64,000 nt of DNA from positions 9,417,777 to 9,481,776 of the forward strand of contig NW_024881303.1 of the NCBI RefSeq assembly GCF_018691265.1, given 5' to 3'. Under the pieces are notes generated by a model, which was not told the origin of the DNA, did no database searches, and worked only from the letters and a program-made list of their open reading frames with translations. The DNA is from Tyto alba (taxonomy: Eukaryota > Chordata > Aves > Strigiformes > Tytonidae). Both the position numbers and the translations under genes were made by a program. Shown one piece after another: positions 27,971-38,300 of this stretch; within the stretch, counting starts at the first letter, position 1; every line of letters begins with the position of its first letter.

Positions 27971-29195
27971 ATTCATTGTTAGGAACACCTCACCACTGAC
28001 CTTCCCAAGGAAGTGGTCACAGTCTTTTCCATCTTTCCAAGCAGGAGAGATGACTCTCAGTGCTGATAACTGCTGACTAGTGTAGTGACAGGTACTGTTA
28101 AGTATTCCCTTTTCAAAATTGCTTACATGACAAAGCAGCATTAATAGTTAATCTTTAATGTTCTTCAAGTTGCCACAAATGGGATGTCTTCTTAGGCCAC
28201 AGACTCTAGCGTACAAACCCCAGGTAATCCAAACACAGAACAGAGGTGAAAAGTGCCCTGTTACAAAGCTGGTGGAGATAAAGCTCCTGTGATGTTTCTT
28301 CCCTGGATGAGAGAGGGAGGTGAAGCCCAAGGCTGAACACTCCAGGGAAGTGAGAGCTCCAGAGACCAGAGCCTGGGCTGTGCTGGGACACACTGACCAC
28401 ATTGCTGGTTCCTGCCCCATTCCCAGATCTGTCATTAGTGAACAGGAGACAATATCACCTTCTCCAAATTCACCTCTGTCTCCTTGTAGCATTGCCCTTT
28501 CTCTCCCTCCCTGCATTGTCCTGCCTAACCTTGAAGCAGCTGGGGAGGTGCATGTATGGAATGGGTCCCATCAGAGATCGGTTCCCAAGTTAGTGTTTGG
28601 AGATCATTATTCTGATGAATTTCATAGGTCACGTTACAGGTGCCGATGTGTATAATCAACCTCGTGCTCTGCCATCACATTAAGTGCTGTTTAAAGAGTG
28701 CTGTTTGTTCCACAGCTCATTGTGCCTCGAAATAAATCCAACCAGGGCTGTCAAAACTAATACATGTTGGGTTTTTTCTGATTTGAAGGGTACATTTTTG
28801 CTATCATTAAAGTGTCAATAACATTGTTATTGTGTAATAGGCCTGATGTGAGTTGAGCACAATGAAGAAAAGGTTGTAGGTTTTCCTGCAGAACTCTACT
28901 GACGAGCCTTTACTCCCAAATTTCTCCTTACCTTGAGAGGATCCTTGTTCTGCTGTTACCGTCTCTGGCTACTTCAGTTACCTGGCTATGAATTATGTGA
29001 AAACTGAATGTTTTTGCCTGACTTTCATTGAGGCAACATTTCTTTGAATAACTTCTTCCCTAGATCAGCTAAGCCTCTAGCCATGGACATGGGCTTCCAA
29101 CTCTCCAGTCCCTATCATTTGGAAGCTGCTAAAGTTTTGTACAAATATTGAACAAAAGATAGGGCTGCTCTACTGTGCCCTCTTCTATTTTGCAG

Positions 29196-29364
29196 GTGAC
29201 CTTTCCAAATGCACAAGCAGAAGCCCCTGCCTTAGAAAAAACAGCAGCTGTGTTAGTGGAGAGTGGCCCAGTAGCTTACAACCCTGACGAAGAGGTGGAA
29301 GAAGAAGAAGTAGAAGAAGATGATGATCACTGCATGAGCGCCTTGCAGTTGATGGGAGGAAATG
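29196..29364 (+). CDS. Internal coding exon with the Glu/Asp-rich tail of an unidentified protein
   Basis: A 169-bp exon encoding 56 residues plus one base. It begins [17 protein letters not shown], passes through a Pro/Ala/Val-rich linker ([10 protein letters not shown]), then an almost unbroken acidic run of about 17 residues (Glu, Val and Asp) coded by GAA/GAG/GTA/GAT, and finishes with the short hydrophobic motif [12 protein letters not shown]. The acceptor is tcttctattttgcag and the donor is AATG|gtaagc; both are close to consensus. The leftover G joins AT of the next exon to make an Asp codon. No catalytic motif, signal peptide or membrane segment is visible. Acidic tails of this kind occur in chaperone-, histone- and microtubule-binding proteins, but I cannot place this one in a family. 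If the donor were skipped, the frame would run 21 more codons into the intron to a stop at 29427. Confidence 0.85.
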
Positions 29365-31585
29365 GTAAGCTGGGATGCTGTCTAAATTACTATCTGCTGG
29401 TGCTGTGGGGTTCGTTGTTGCAGGGCTGAGGACAGGCAGAGTTCCCCTGCTTGTTTCTGTCCTCCAGCAGCTTGTCTTGTGTAGAGCTCCTGCCGCCTTT
29501 CTGGCATTGCCCATTCCTGTGGAAAAGCCTGGAGTCACCCTGGTCCAAAACCTGACCTTCTTAGAGACTCCTCCTAAGAAAACTTTGCATCTTGAGCTTT
29601 AGGCTAAGAGGACTTCTCAAGAACAAACTGATGTTACGCCTTCTTTAGAATTAGGTGTATTATTGTGGATCTGAGGAATCACGGGGTCAATAACCCCTCC
29701 GTTAGCAGTGCTGGGGGCTCATTGCCCCCCGAACCAAGCTGCCCTGCTCCTACCTGCCTCCTCAGCCGGGGCTGCAGCCACGTCCAGGCTGTCCCTGAGC
29801 CCTGTGGATGTGGCTGTCCAGCTCAAAACAGAACAAATCGTCAGACTCCGTTTCTGGGGAAAGTGTTAGGAGAAAATAGCTCTTCAGCGAGTACAGAAAT
29901 TGCATTGATAGCGTACAGCATGCTGTATGGTACACAGATGTGTGCTAATTTCTTTGGGTTATCCAGCAAAGCCGCTCATTTAATTAAGTTTCTTTGCTGG
30001 CAGGAAAAGGCAGTATCCTCTCTGCTGCAGTTTTTCCTATCTGGACGCATCCACATTTATCCTTTATTAAAAACTTCCCCTTAGAAGTTAAGCTTTGAAA
30101 ATACACAAAAATATTTCTTAAATGAGAGCTGCTAATTATGGGTTGTGAAAAAGCAAGATGCGAATAAGTTTCCTACTGAAATGGTATTTACTGCAAAAAT
30201 CTTTCCAGTACTATTAATTTAGCTTTCATGGACAATATGTATACATTTTACAGAAGTGTCTGTTGCTCTTAAATTGATTTCTCCACTGGAAAATAATTGC
30301 TGAACCATAGGAAAAACCGTTTGTTGCCTGCATTTATTATTAGAATAATGTTCCCAAGAAAAGGCACCCATGTGGGGGAGGGTGGGTCTATGTTTATTAA
30401 TAAACCCCCCACAAAAATAGAATAAAGGTCACTGAGCTTTTTTTCTTTGTAAATGTTACTATTTTTAAACCATTCTGAGAACATTCTACTACTCCCTGTC
30501 TGGTCTGGACGACAGCTGAAAAATCAGAGTTTAAAAAAAAAATAAAAAGGAAAGGAGTATTCCCAGAATTCAAACGCAGGTGTGCAGAGCTGCTCAGCAG
30601 AACAAATAACTCCTTTCTAACTGCTTTCTTCATGGGTTTTAGACCTGTCTGCCTGGAGTAACTCCAGGAATTGCATACAGATGGTGAACTTTACCCATTC
30701 TACACAAATTATTATAGATTACACTTAATTCTGCTTCTGAGCATTTGCTGTACTCTTTGGATGAAATACTGGCACTGTATTGAATTCAGAATATAAAGGT
30801 TAACTTTACTGAATGCTTTTATGTAATAGTTATTCGTCAGTTGAGTACACAACAGAAAATACCTGCTTCACTGTATTCAGAAACACACAGAAGAGAAATC
30901 GGTGCATTAGAAACACACAGACTTGCCTTCTGACACACACATCACACAGTCTTTGCACTTGGCATTGTTTAAGAAAACAAAACCAGATAAAAAAAATCTG
31001 GGCAAAATTTTAAGTAGAGTAGAAGTAGATACAGGAGATCTGAGTCAGATGTGTTGGTCAGGATTCGTTGCATGACTCTTTTGATGTTGATGGGAACTCT
31101 GATCTATCTCTGAACCCTCGCAGTTTCAGTTTATAAATCCATGAATAATATAAACAAGCTAGCTTTTTTCTTGGTGGCTATGTCTAGTGAGAACTGTGCC
31201 TACTTGTAAATGTATGCTGCTGCTTGTCAGCCACCGTGTTCCAAATCACTTGTGACAATCAGTCTTGATCACCTTAACCTCTAAATTAAACCAAGTATTT
31301 CACATATCCATGTGCCAAGTACTCCTAAATGAGGGTCCAGTGACAAGTGAGAAGAGATATTTACACATACATGCTTACAAATTATTGTATTTAATTAAGG
31401 AAAGTAAATGCAAGAACTTTTTATTTAGCATTAAGAAAATGTATGGTTTTTTTAAAATGCTTGATTAAGGCAAAACTTATCATCTTGTTACACAGCAGGA
31501 AAACAACCTGAGAGTAGAAATACTTTTGTTGTGTCTTCCATCTACCTGGAATATTTACATTTTTTTATGCCTTTGTGTGTTTCAG
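29365..31585 (+). other. Last intron of the gene
   Basis: A 2.2-kb stretch from gtaagc to gtgtgtttcag, AT-rich in its second half. It includes the 139-codon plus frame 29665-30084, which has no recognisable domain and which I regard as chance. No repeat element of known type is visible. Confidence 0.65.
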
Positions 31586-31623
31586 ATTATGGCTGTGATA
31601 TGGATGATGATGATGGCTATTAG
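31586..31623 (+). CDS. Terminal coding exon and stop codon of the acidic-tailed protein
   Basis: The coding part is 38 bp. Two bases complete the split Asp codon, followed by YGCDMDDDDGY and a TAG stop at 31621-31623. The acceptor is a good one (ctttgtgtgtttcag). The phase matches the preceding exon exactly, and the short Asp-rich peptide continues the acidic character of that exon, which strongly supports the join. The protein therefore ends in an aromatic residue after a run of Asp. Across the three exons 85 C-terminal residues are visible; the N-terminal bulk of the protein is outside the window or unrecognised. Confidence 0.8.
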
Positions 31624-31808
31624 TTCCATATACTTCCAAAGGACATGGACTGTGTGTTGTTCCCAGCAAATCTTCAGTCTTCAAACTGTATGAATAATGA
31701 GAGAAGCTGTCTATGGTCAGCAAATGTAATGGAACAATCCTTACTCTCGTAAAGTGAATTTTAGGTTGGCATTGACTCTGGTCGGTTTACACTGACCCAT
31801 AACCCAGC

Positions 31809-31814
31809 AATAAA
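31809..31814 (+). terminator. Proximal poly(A) signal AATAAA
   Basis: A canonical AATAAA lies 185 bases after the stop codon and is followed by T- and G-rich sequence (gtttgggtttgtacttg), the arrangement expected of a working cleavage site. Use of this site would give a very short 3' UTR. Confidence 0.55.
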
Positions 31815-34800
31815 GTTTGGGTTTGTACTTGAATATTATTTTTATTTTGGTGGATCATAGTTTGAAGATGAAATTAATGGGAGTAATGTTTCCTGAGAAC
31901 AAAAGAAAAGAGACAAAACAGGCTGTGTATAAAGCATGTGTGGCCGACAGCAACACATCTCTTATTTCATATGTGACACTGCTTTTAGGCGTGGTGTTGA
32001 AAGGGATTGGAAGATAGATAGGAGGACAGGTAAAAATGAGAAGCATGCCTGTTGATTTGAGTGCAGTAGCATTAGTTGTCTCATAATGCTACAACCGAAA
32101 GGAAAAAACAACATTTCCAACCTGTATTGTAAACATGACCCTGTTATTGTATACAAGCTTCCTTACTCAAACCTATCAAAAATTAATGACAAGTTCTGTA
32201 TTTGCAGGGCAGTATCAGTTTCTCGGAAATGAAGTAAATACTTCTTTATGTTAATCAATTCATAGATTTCTTAGAAGATATGACAATTGAAGGCAATGTT
32301 GGCAGCAAAGAATCGTCTTCCACTGCGAGTCCACACCGGTTTATGTGGAAGGAGGGAGAAGAACTGGGTGAGGCAAGAAGTGTAGAAGGCGAGCAGGTGA
32401 TGATGGTGCTCACGTGCCTTTGTAGGGTGTCCCTGGGGACGGTCAGGTCTCATTGTGGCTGGTATTGCTGCAGGAGAGTCACTGGCCAACTCTATGGAGC
32501 TGCTCTTGTCTGACTGAGTTAGAGTGAAGGTCTGCTCCCAAGAGCTGCCTGTCTCTAAAAAAAGTTGAAAGAAATAGAAAGCTGAGCTTTGTAATAAATA
32601 AGCTAGCATCTGCTTTGGCTGAATTTAATTTAATGTAATTTATTTGACTTTCTGTGGGTAAATTAAAGGTCACTATGCAGCAGTCTGACTTTCATGGCTC
32701 AAATCCCACCCTTGAACAGTCACTGCTACATGAATAAAGCGGGCGCTCTCGCCCTGTGCACCCCAAAATGTCAACAGACAGGTCCTTCTCTTCCAGACAC
32801 ATCAGCTCGCACAGTGCTGTGAGAGCGGGGGTCAGAGATGGAGCCCCTGTTGCCACCTCCCACCCTGTTGCCTCTGACCTGCCTTTCCTTGGCAGTGCTG
32901 GGTCCGAGGCTCCCAGCTCAGTGGGAAATTCACTGCACTTGGGCACACTGTCGATGCCTGCAGCTGCAGGACCCAGGATGTTTTCATCTCTCTCCCTTGT
33001 CTAGTGACAATCATGGAAACCGTAGCACTGCAGCCTTGTCTTACACCGGGGAAGGATGGATATTTATCTTACCAGCGTGGTTTCTGTTAAGCTGTGTCCC
33101 CTGGTCAGCTCATCCTTTCTGCCCTGTTTGAGAAGTGCTCATCACTAACGCACCGTCCATCCTCCTGCTGTGGAGGGTGGATCGTGGCAGGAAAAGCAGC
33201 TGCCTTGGGAAGCTCTCTAGCTACTGTCAGCCAGAGTGACAGTGATGCTCATACCTGTGATCATCACCAAAGAGGGAAAGGGTCCTATGGCCTTCCATAC
33301 CTCCTCTGTCCCTCTCAGTATCATGAATAAGAGGGATCATGTAAGTAGAGCAAGAGCAAGTGCTTTTTTTAGGAGCAGACTTGATATTATTTGGCTGGTA
33401 AGTGTAGTTTGTTGGGTAGGTTGCATCTGCTAGATATTTTTGAGCCCTGTATAGGAATATTTCTGCAATGACTTCTTAAAAGCAGAACTTGGTAACAAAA
33501 GTGATGTAGTGAGACTAATGGGAAGAAGAGCTCTTCTGAACCACATTCCAGTTACTTAGTTTGCAGCGCTTCAGTGGAAAGAAGAGATTCCATATAATTC
33601 TTCGGGGAAAAGCTGGCATTTTCACCAAAAAAATATAGATTTTTTTCTGATACTTTATAAATACTGCACAGAAAATGATATTGAGGAGATAAACCATTCT
33701 ACCTCTCTTTTATCTACAACATAAAAATCATGATATAAGCAGACAATTTTTTGAAAAGTATTTGTTTTATCAGAATTCATGCTCTGCAAGTCTTTGAGAT
33801 GGCTGAGTTTGAGCATTTGGGTTTGAATTAATCTGCTGATAGCACTATTACAAATACCCATACTCTCCGTATATTCTCAAAGCTTGGGTTTTATTCCAAG
33901 GTACACATTATTCTCTATGCAGGAAATAAACATGCATAAATAAACATGTGTATGACTCATGTAGGTCGACTGCTTTTCTCAAATGCAAGATGTTGGCTCT
34001 TAAAGAAACCGCTGAGTTCTTTATTGCTAAGGGTCTTTCCTCCAGTCTTCTGTGTAGATTTTCATTGCTTTGTTCCCCCAAAGGATACTAAACCTGCTGC
34101 CAATGTAGTGATGTTATGTGCAGGAGCTGAGTCCACCCAAATAACTGCTGCTAGTAAATTTGAATTTTAGTAGCACATTGCATTTCTGAGAACATTGTTT
34201 CCAGCACTGGAAGTAGAGGGTTGCAGTTTTTGAATGCTCTTGTATGATTTGATTAGGAAAGGCTACCGCATAGTCTGCTAGGAGGACACTTGGAGAGCCA
34301 AAAAAAAAAAAAAGACCTACAATTCCATAGCATCTCAGTATTACTGGTGAAGTTAATGGCATGGTTTCTGTACAGGAGTCCTAAGAGAGAGGCCGTGGTA
34401 TTGGATAGGCAGACTTCACTTTGAGCATTGTAAGGCTTCTTAAGCTATAGTGGTTATGTACATTTTTAATTTATTGGTGACTTACTGGGATTTTTATAAT
34501 GTCCATTCCTTCTTGATTTAACTAAGCTCAGGAAATGTAAACAGATTATAACATACTAGTTTCTGTTTTTATAGCTAGTCATTAAAATGTAAAAAGATTA
34601 ACACTGTATTAACTCTGTTTACTACTGTTGATGTATCTGGACAATTTTATTATATTTAAGTGAGCCTAAATTCACTTGGAATAATTTGGACCCTGCTTTT
34701 CTCAGGATTCTGATTATAATGAAGAGAGCTTATAAGGCTTCAACATTTGTCGCTCTTAGATCTTCTTATTTGAACCCACACAAGCTGTGCATCATCGGTT

Positions 34801-35175
34801 TTGTTGTATAAAGCATGTCTCTTGCTGCAAGTCATTTTGCTTGACAGGGAAAACCCTCCAGCTGTTGCATCCAGCTTGTCTGCCATGCAACCTTTTAACA
34901 CGCTTGTATTGTGGGAGTGAAAAATGAAATAAATAAGGAAAATAATGGGATTCTTCACTGTAGTGAGTGTATTTTCAGTGTCTTAATTATCTGTGACATT
35001 TCTTTAAAATCACTATGTTCGGTACAGCAACTTTTAAATGGTGCCAGACAGCCTTGTCTTGAGGGTTAAACATGTTAGTTGAAAAAGTTCTTGCCATCCT
35101 GATAGCTTGTTTGTATTCTTTGGATTGCATTGAAACTCCAGTCGCAGATGTGTACAGTTAATATAGAGTTTGCCT

Positions 35176-35181
35176 AATAAA
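35176..35181 (+). terminator. Distal poly(A) signal AATAAA
   Basis: AATAAA followed within about 10-30 bases by a T/G-rich downstream element (tgttctgttcc, then tatttttgtgttg). This is a good candidate for a distal cleavage site about 3.55 kb after the stop codon. Confidence 0.55.
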
Positions 35182-35328
35182 TGTTCTGTTCCTTATTTTT
35201 GTGTTGAATCCTTGCATTTGGTTCAGTTAGTGCCAAGGAAATTAAACCTGCTTGATGTAAGCATATGTATCATCCTTACATAACCACAATATGATCCATG
35301 TTAAGCTTTTTTACTGTAATATATTTGC

Positions 35329-35338
35329 TGTAAATAAA
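35329..35338 (+). terminator. Last poly(A) signal, overlapping a UGUAAAUA motif
   Basis: The sequence tgtaaataaa contains AATAAA at 35333-35338 and also TGTAAATA, a perfect match to the Pumilio recognition consensus UGUANAUA, at 35329-35336. The flanking bases (tttgctg before, aaagtaaaacccttgca after) resemble the end of a vertebrate mRNA. Whether this site or 35176 is the main one cannot be told from sequence. Confidence 0.55.
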
Positions 35339-35360
35339 AAGTAAAACCCTTGCATAACCC

Positions 35361-38300
35361 ATCTTTTATGATGCTGTCCTGCTAATTTCTGATTTGTCTG
35401 TCTTCATTCTTATGAATGTTCGTTTTTGATTGCAGCATGTTTGGTTGGTAGTGGCCCAAATTTGTAATTCAGAGCTTTATTTTGTCTCTAAAAGGGATGA
35501 CATGTCTAATCAAGCAAGTGTTTTTTACAAGATATTTTTCCACTGATAAATGTAGCTACTTTCTGTAAACTGGGTGACGTTAACAAGGTTTTTCCACTAA
35601 GCTATATAATTAGCTGACTGTGGGAACAATATATAGTGTGTGTTTAGTGGAACTGTTCCAGTGCTTGTTTCTGAAAATTGTATCTTGATAAATAAGGTGT
35701 GTGTTGAGTTAAAAATCATGTTATTTTATCAACATCTGGTTGCCACAATTTGGAGGCCAAAATCTACACCTACTTTTAGTGCACATGGGTATTTGCTCCT
35801 TTTATTTTTTTTCTGGAGGTGGAACTACCACTGGATCCTCAGGAGTGTCAGCAAGGTCTTAGCATGTAGTGGGACAATTAACAGTAGTTTTGATAAGGCA
35901 GTAAGCATGTGTCATTTCAGCATTTGACTGGGTTCCCATACTCCTGTGTAGGTGCAATTCTGCTCTCACTGACATTCCGATGCTTTTATCTTAGTTTCTT
36001 TTCAGCTCTCCCAACCCTTTCCACTGGCACTTGGGAACTTCTCCAGTGATGCCCATCACTGATGCTCTCTTACTCATAGCATCTAAGCTGTTAAAAAGTA
36101 CTGGCCACCTTGGCCTCATATTTTCTGCTCTTCCCAAGCTGTACAGTTACTGGCTTTGTCCTGTAATTTTTCTCTCCCCTACTACACCAGGCTTTCTTAA
36201 CCAAAACCATTCTGTCCCCCACCTACGTTCATCAAATATGCCTCCTTTAAGGGTCTGAGAAGTTAAGTAATGTTAATAAAGCTGAAACCTTGCAAAGCTT
36301 TATATTAGCTTCCTTTGTCACCAGTAGATCATAGCACACTCATTCTTAGGTTCACATTTTGCAATGCAGAAGAGGCTGTTGTAGTTTTCTACTCCTGTGA
36401 TGTGTAAGAAGAGATACAGCATATTATTCAGTATTTCTTATGCCTGCCTTGATACCTGGCAGTGGTCTTGGTGAGTGTTGGTTCTTTAGTAAAAGGGGTT
36501 AAGCACACAAGAAATGAGGCTGAGTAAAAATTCATGTCTTGTGGCATAGCAAATTTACTTGGTGAGTTCCTTCACTGTAATTGTTTTTTTCTTATGGGAC
36601 TGTTGTGCATTTTCATGTAAATGAGGGAGGTGTATACATTTCATAAAAATGCAAAATGACGTTCCCATCTTGCCATGAAACTCTAGGAGCAGAGGATTTT
36701 ATGACTTTTAGTGTGAATCTTACATTTGTTATTGTATGGATTGGCAGTAAGTGGCATTGTACTGGACACCAAGATGGCAGTCATTGTGTTAGCCATTTCT
36801 ATTGCAAAATTGCAACAAGAATGCTTTTTTACTGCTCTTAGTGCTCTTAGGACAGCTTCTCAATTCATCAAAAGCAAAAAATTACAGCAGCAAATGAAAC
36901 AAATTTGAACAAAGCAATGAAAGGAAACAGCACCAACACTGTGCTTACCAGGTAATTTTTTTTTCAGTGCTCTTACATGGGAAAGCTAAAAGGTATTTAT
37001 ACACAGAGAATCAGAGGGGCAAAAGTTGCATCTTGCCAGCAGCAAAGGTGAGGCAGCATTGTCCATTTTTCACACAAGAATTCCAGACAACTCCTGTTTC
37101 CTGGTATGTTCTGCACCATCTTCATAATTTGCAGACTGGGCGGTCCTCTGGAGGGTATTGAAAGAGGTAGGACACCTAGCCAGGTAAGGAAGGGGAGATG
37201 GCAAGGTGTCTTTGTTTCACTTGAGTAAAAACAAAGGAGTTTAATTATTTAGAGTGGTTTTAAGGGCTGTAGTTTGATGTTAAGGAGAAAAACGAGCTGC
37301 TTTAAGAAACCCAGAAAGATTAGGGAATATTTCTTTGCATTGATGTGCATTGGAATGTGTAACAGGCAGCAAGCATAGGAATGGACCAAGGATAATATTC
37401 ACATCTTTGGAAAGCCAACTGGTCTCACAGCTGCATTAAAAATTCAAGTCTTTGGCCATGCCACTTTCTGACATGCCTCTGCTTTTGTCTGGTTGAGGTG
37501 TGATTTCTAACTCAGCCCTGAGAAGCCAGCTGCCCCTGTGCTGGTGAGTGGACGGCAGTGTTCCCCACCCACGGTCTGCCAGACGCGTTTCTGGCTTGCT
37601 GCAGATGTTTCCCACTCCCTGCCCATAGCTGCTTGTTCCCAAAGAAGAATGTGCAAGGTTTTGGTGGAAAATAAGCCACGTGCTCATTTCTCAACTCTGC
37701 CTTTTTATAACTGTGACAAAAAAATAGGCTAAACTGCTGACGGAGCTGCCCGAGCTGGCCTTGCGTACCACCTTGCTGGGGAGCAGTGGTGCAGGTCGGA
37801 AGGCAGCACTGGGGGCTGGTGCAGCCATCCGCCCTTGAGCAGCCCGGCAGGTAGTGCAGCTGGCAAGGGTTCCCCGACTCCTCCTTTTCCATGAGGGCCT
37901 CCCTGTCTGCCGTTCTTGTAGCGGAGCTACTTCTGGTCTTCCTTAAATACCCTCGGTCACGTAAGGATTTCAGAGCAAACATTTTTGAGTAAAAGTCCCA
38001 TGCGAGGAGTGTGATCTGTGCCCTAAGCAGATGTCTGTTGGCAGTCAGGGATGTCAAGTTCCTAAAAATGCAGACAACTAAGAGGAAGGTGACATGAAAA
38101 TATCCATGACAGATACTCACAGGTGCTGTGATTTGGTACAGTTCCTGCAACTTCGCATCAGGCAGTAAGAGCTTTGCTCTTTGACATCAGTTGAGGATCT
38201 GTGTCATTAGCAACAATCTCTTGAGGTGGTAGCAGTAGTGAAGGAAGGGAAAAAAGTGCTCTGAGGTGAAAACAGTTGGTGATATTGTGGTATGTTGCCC

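Larger units (their letters stand above)
26119..29195 (+). other. Intron between the first and second visible exons
   Basis: A 3.08-kb stretch from gtatgt to tattttgcag. It contains an ATAA repeat at 27797-27816, a short TTTG repeat near 26605-26622 and an imperfect hairpin at 27932-27970. No further exon is supported. The 148-codon minus frame at 26337-26783 and the 122-codon minus frame at 28148-28516 have no recognisable content. Confidence 0.65.
31624..35360 (+). other. 3' UTR of the acidic-tailed gene (long form)
   Basis: After the stop codon the sequence runs about 3.7 kb without a further coding exon, ending just after the AATAAA at 35333. It is AT-rich with runs of T and A (for example 14 A at 34300-34313), as is usual for long vertebrate 3' UTRs. 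A patch at about 32700-33330 is richer in G+C and contains overlapping open frames of under 100 codons, which I take as chance. The exact cleavage point is not visible; I place the end about 20 bases past the last signal. A short form ending near 31830 is also possible. Confidence 0.6.
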
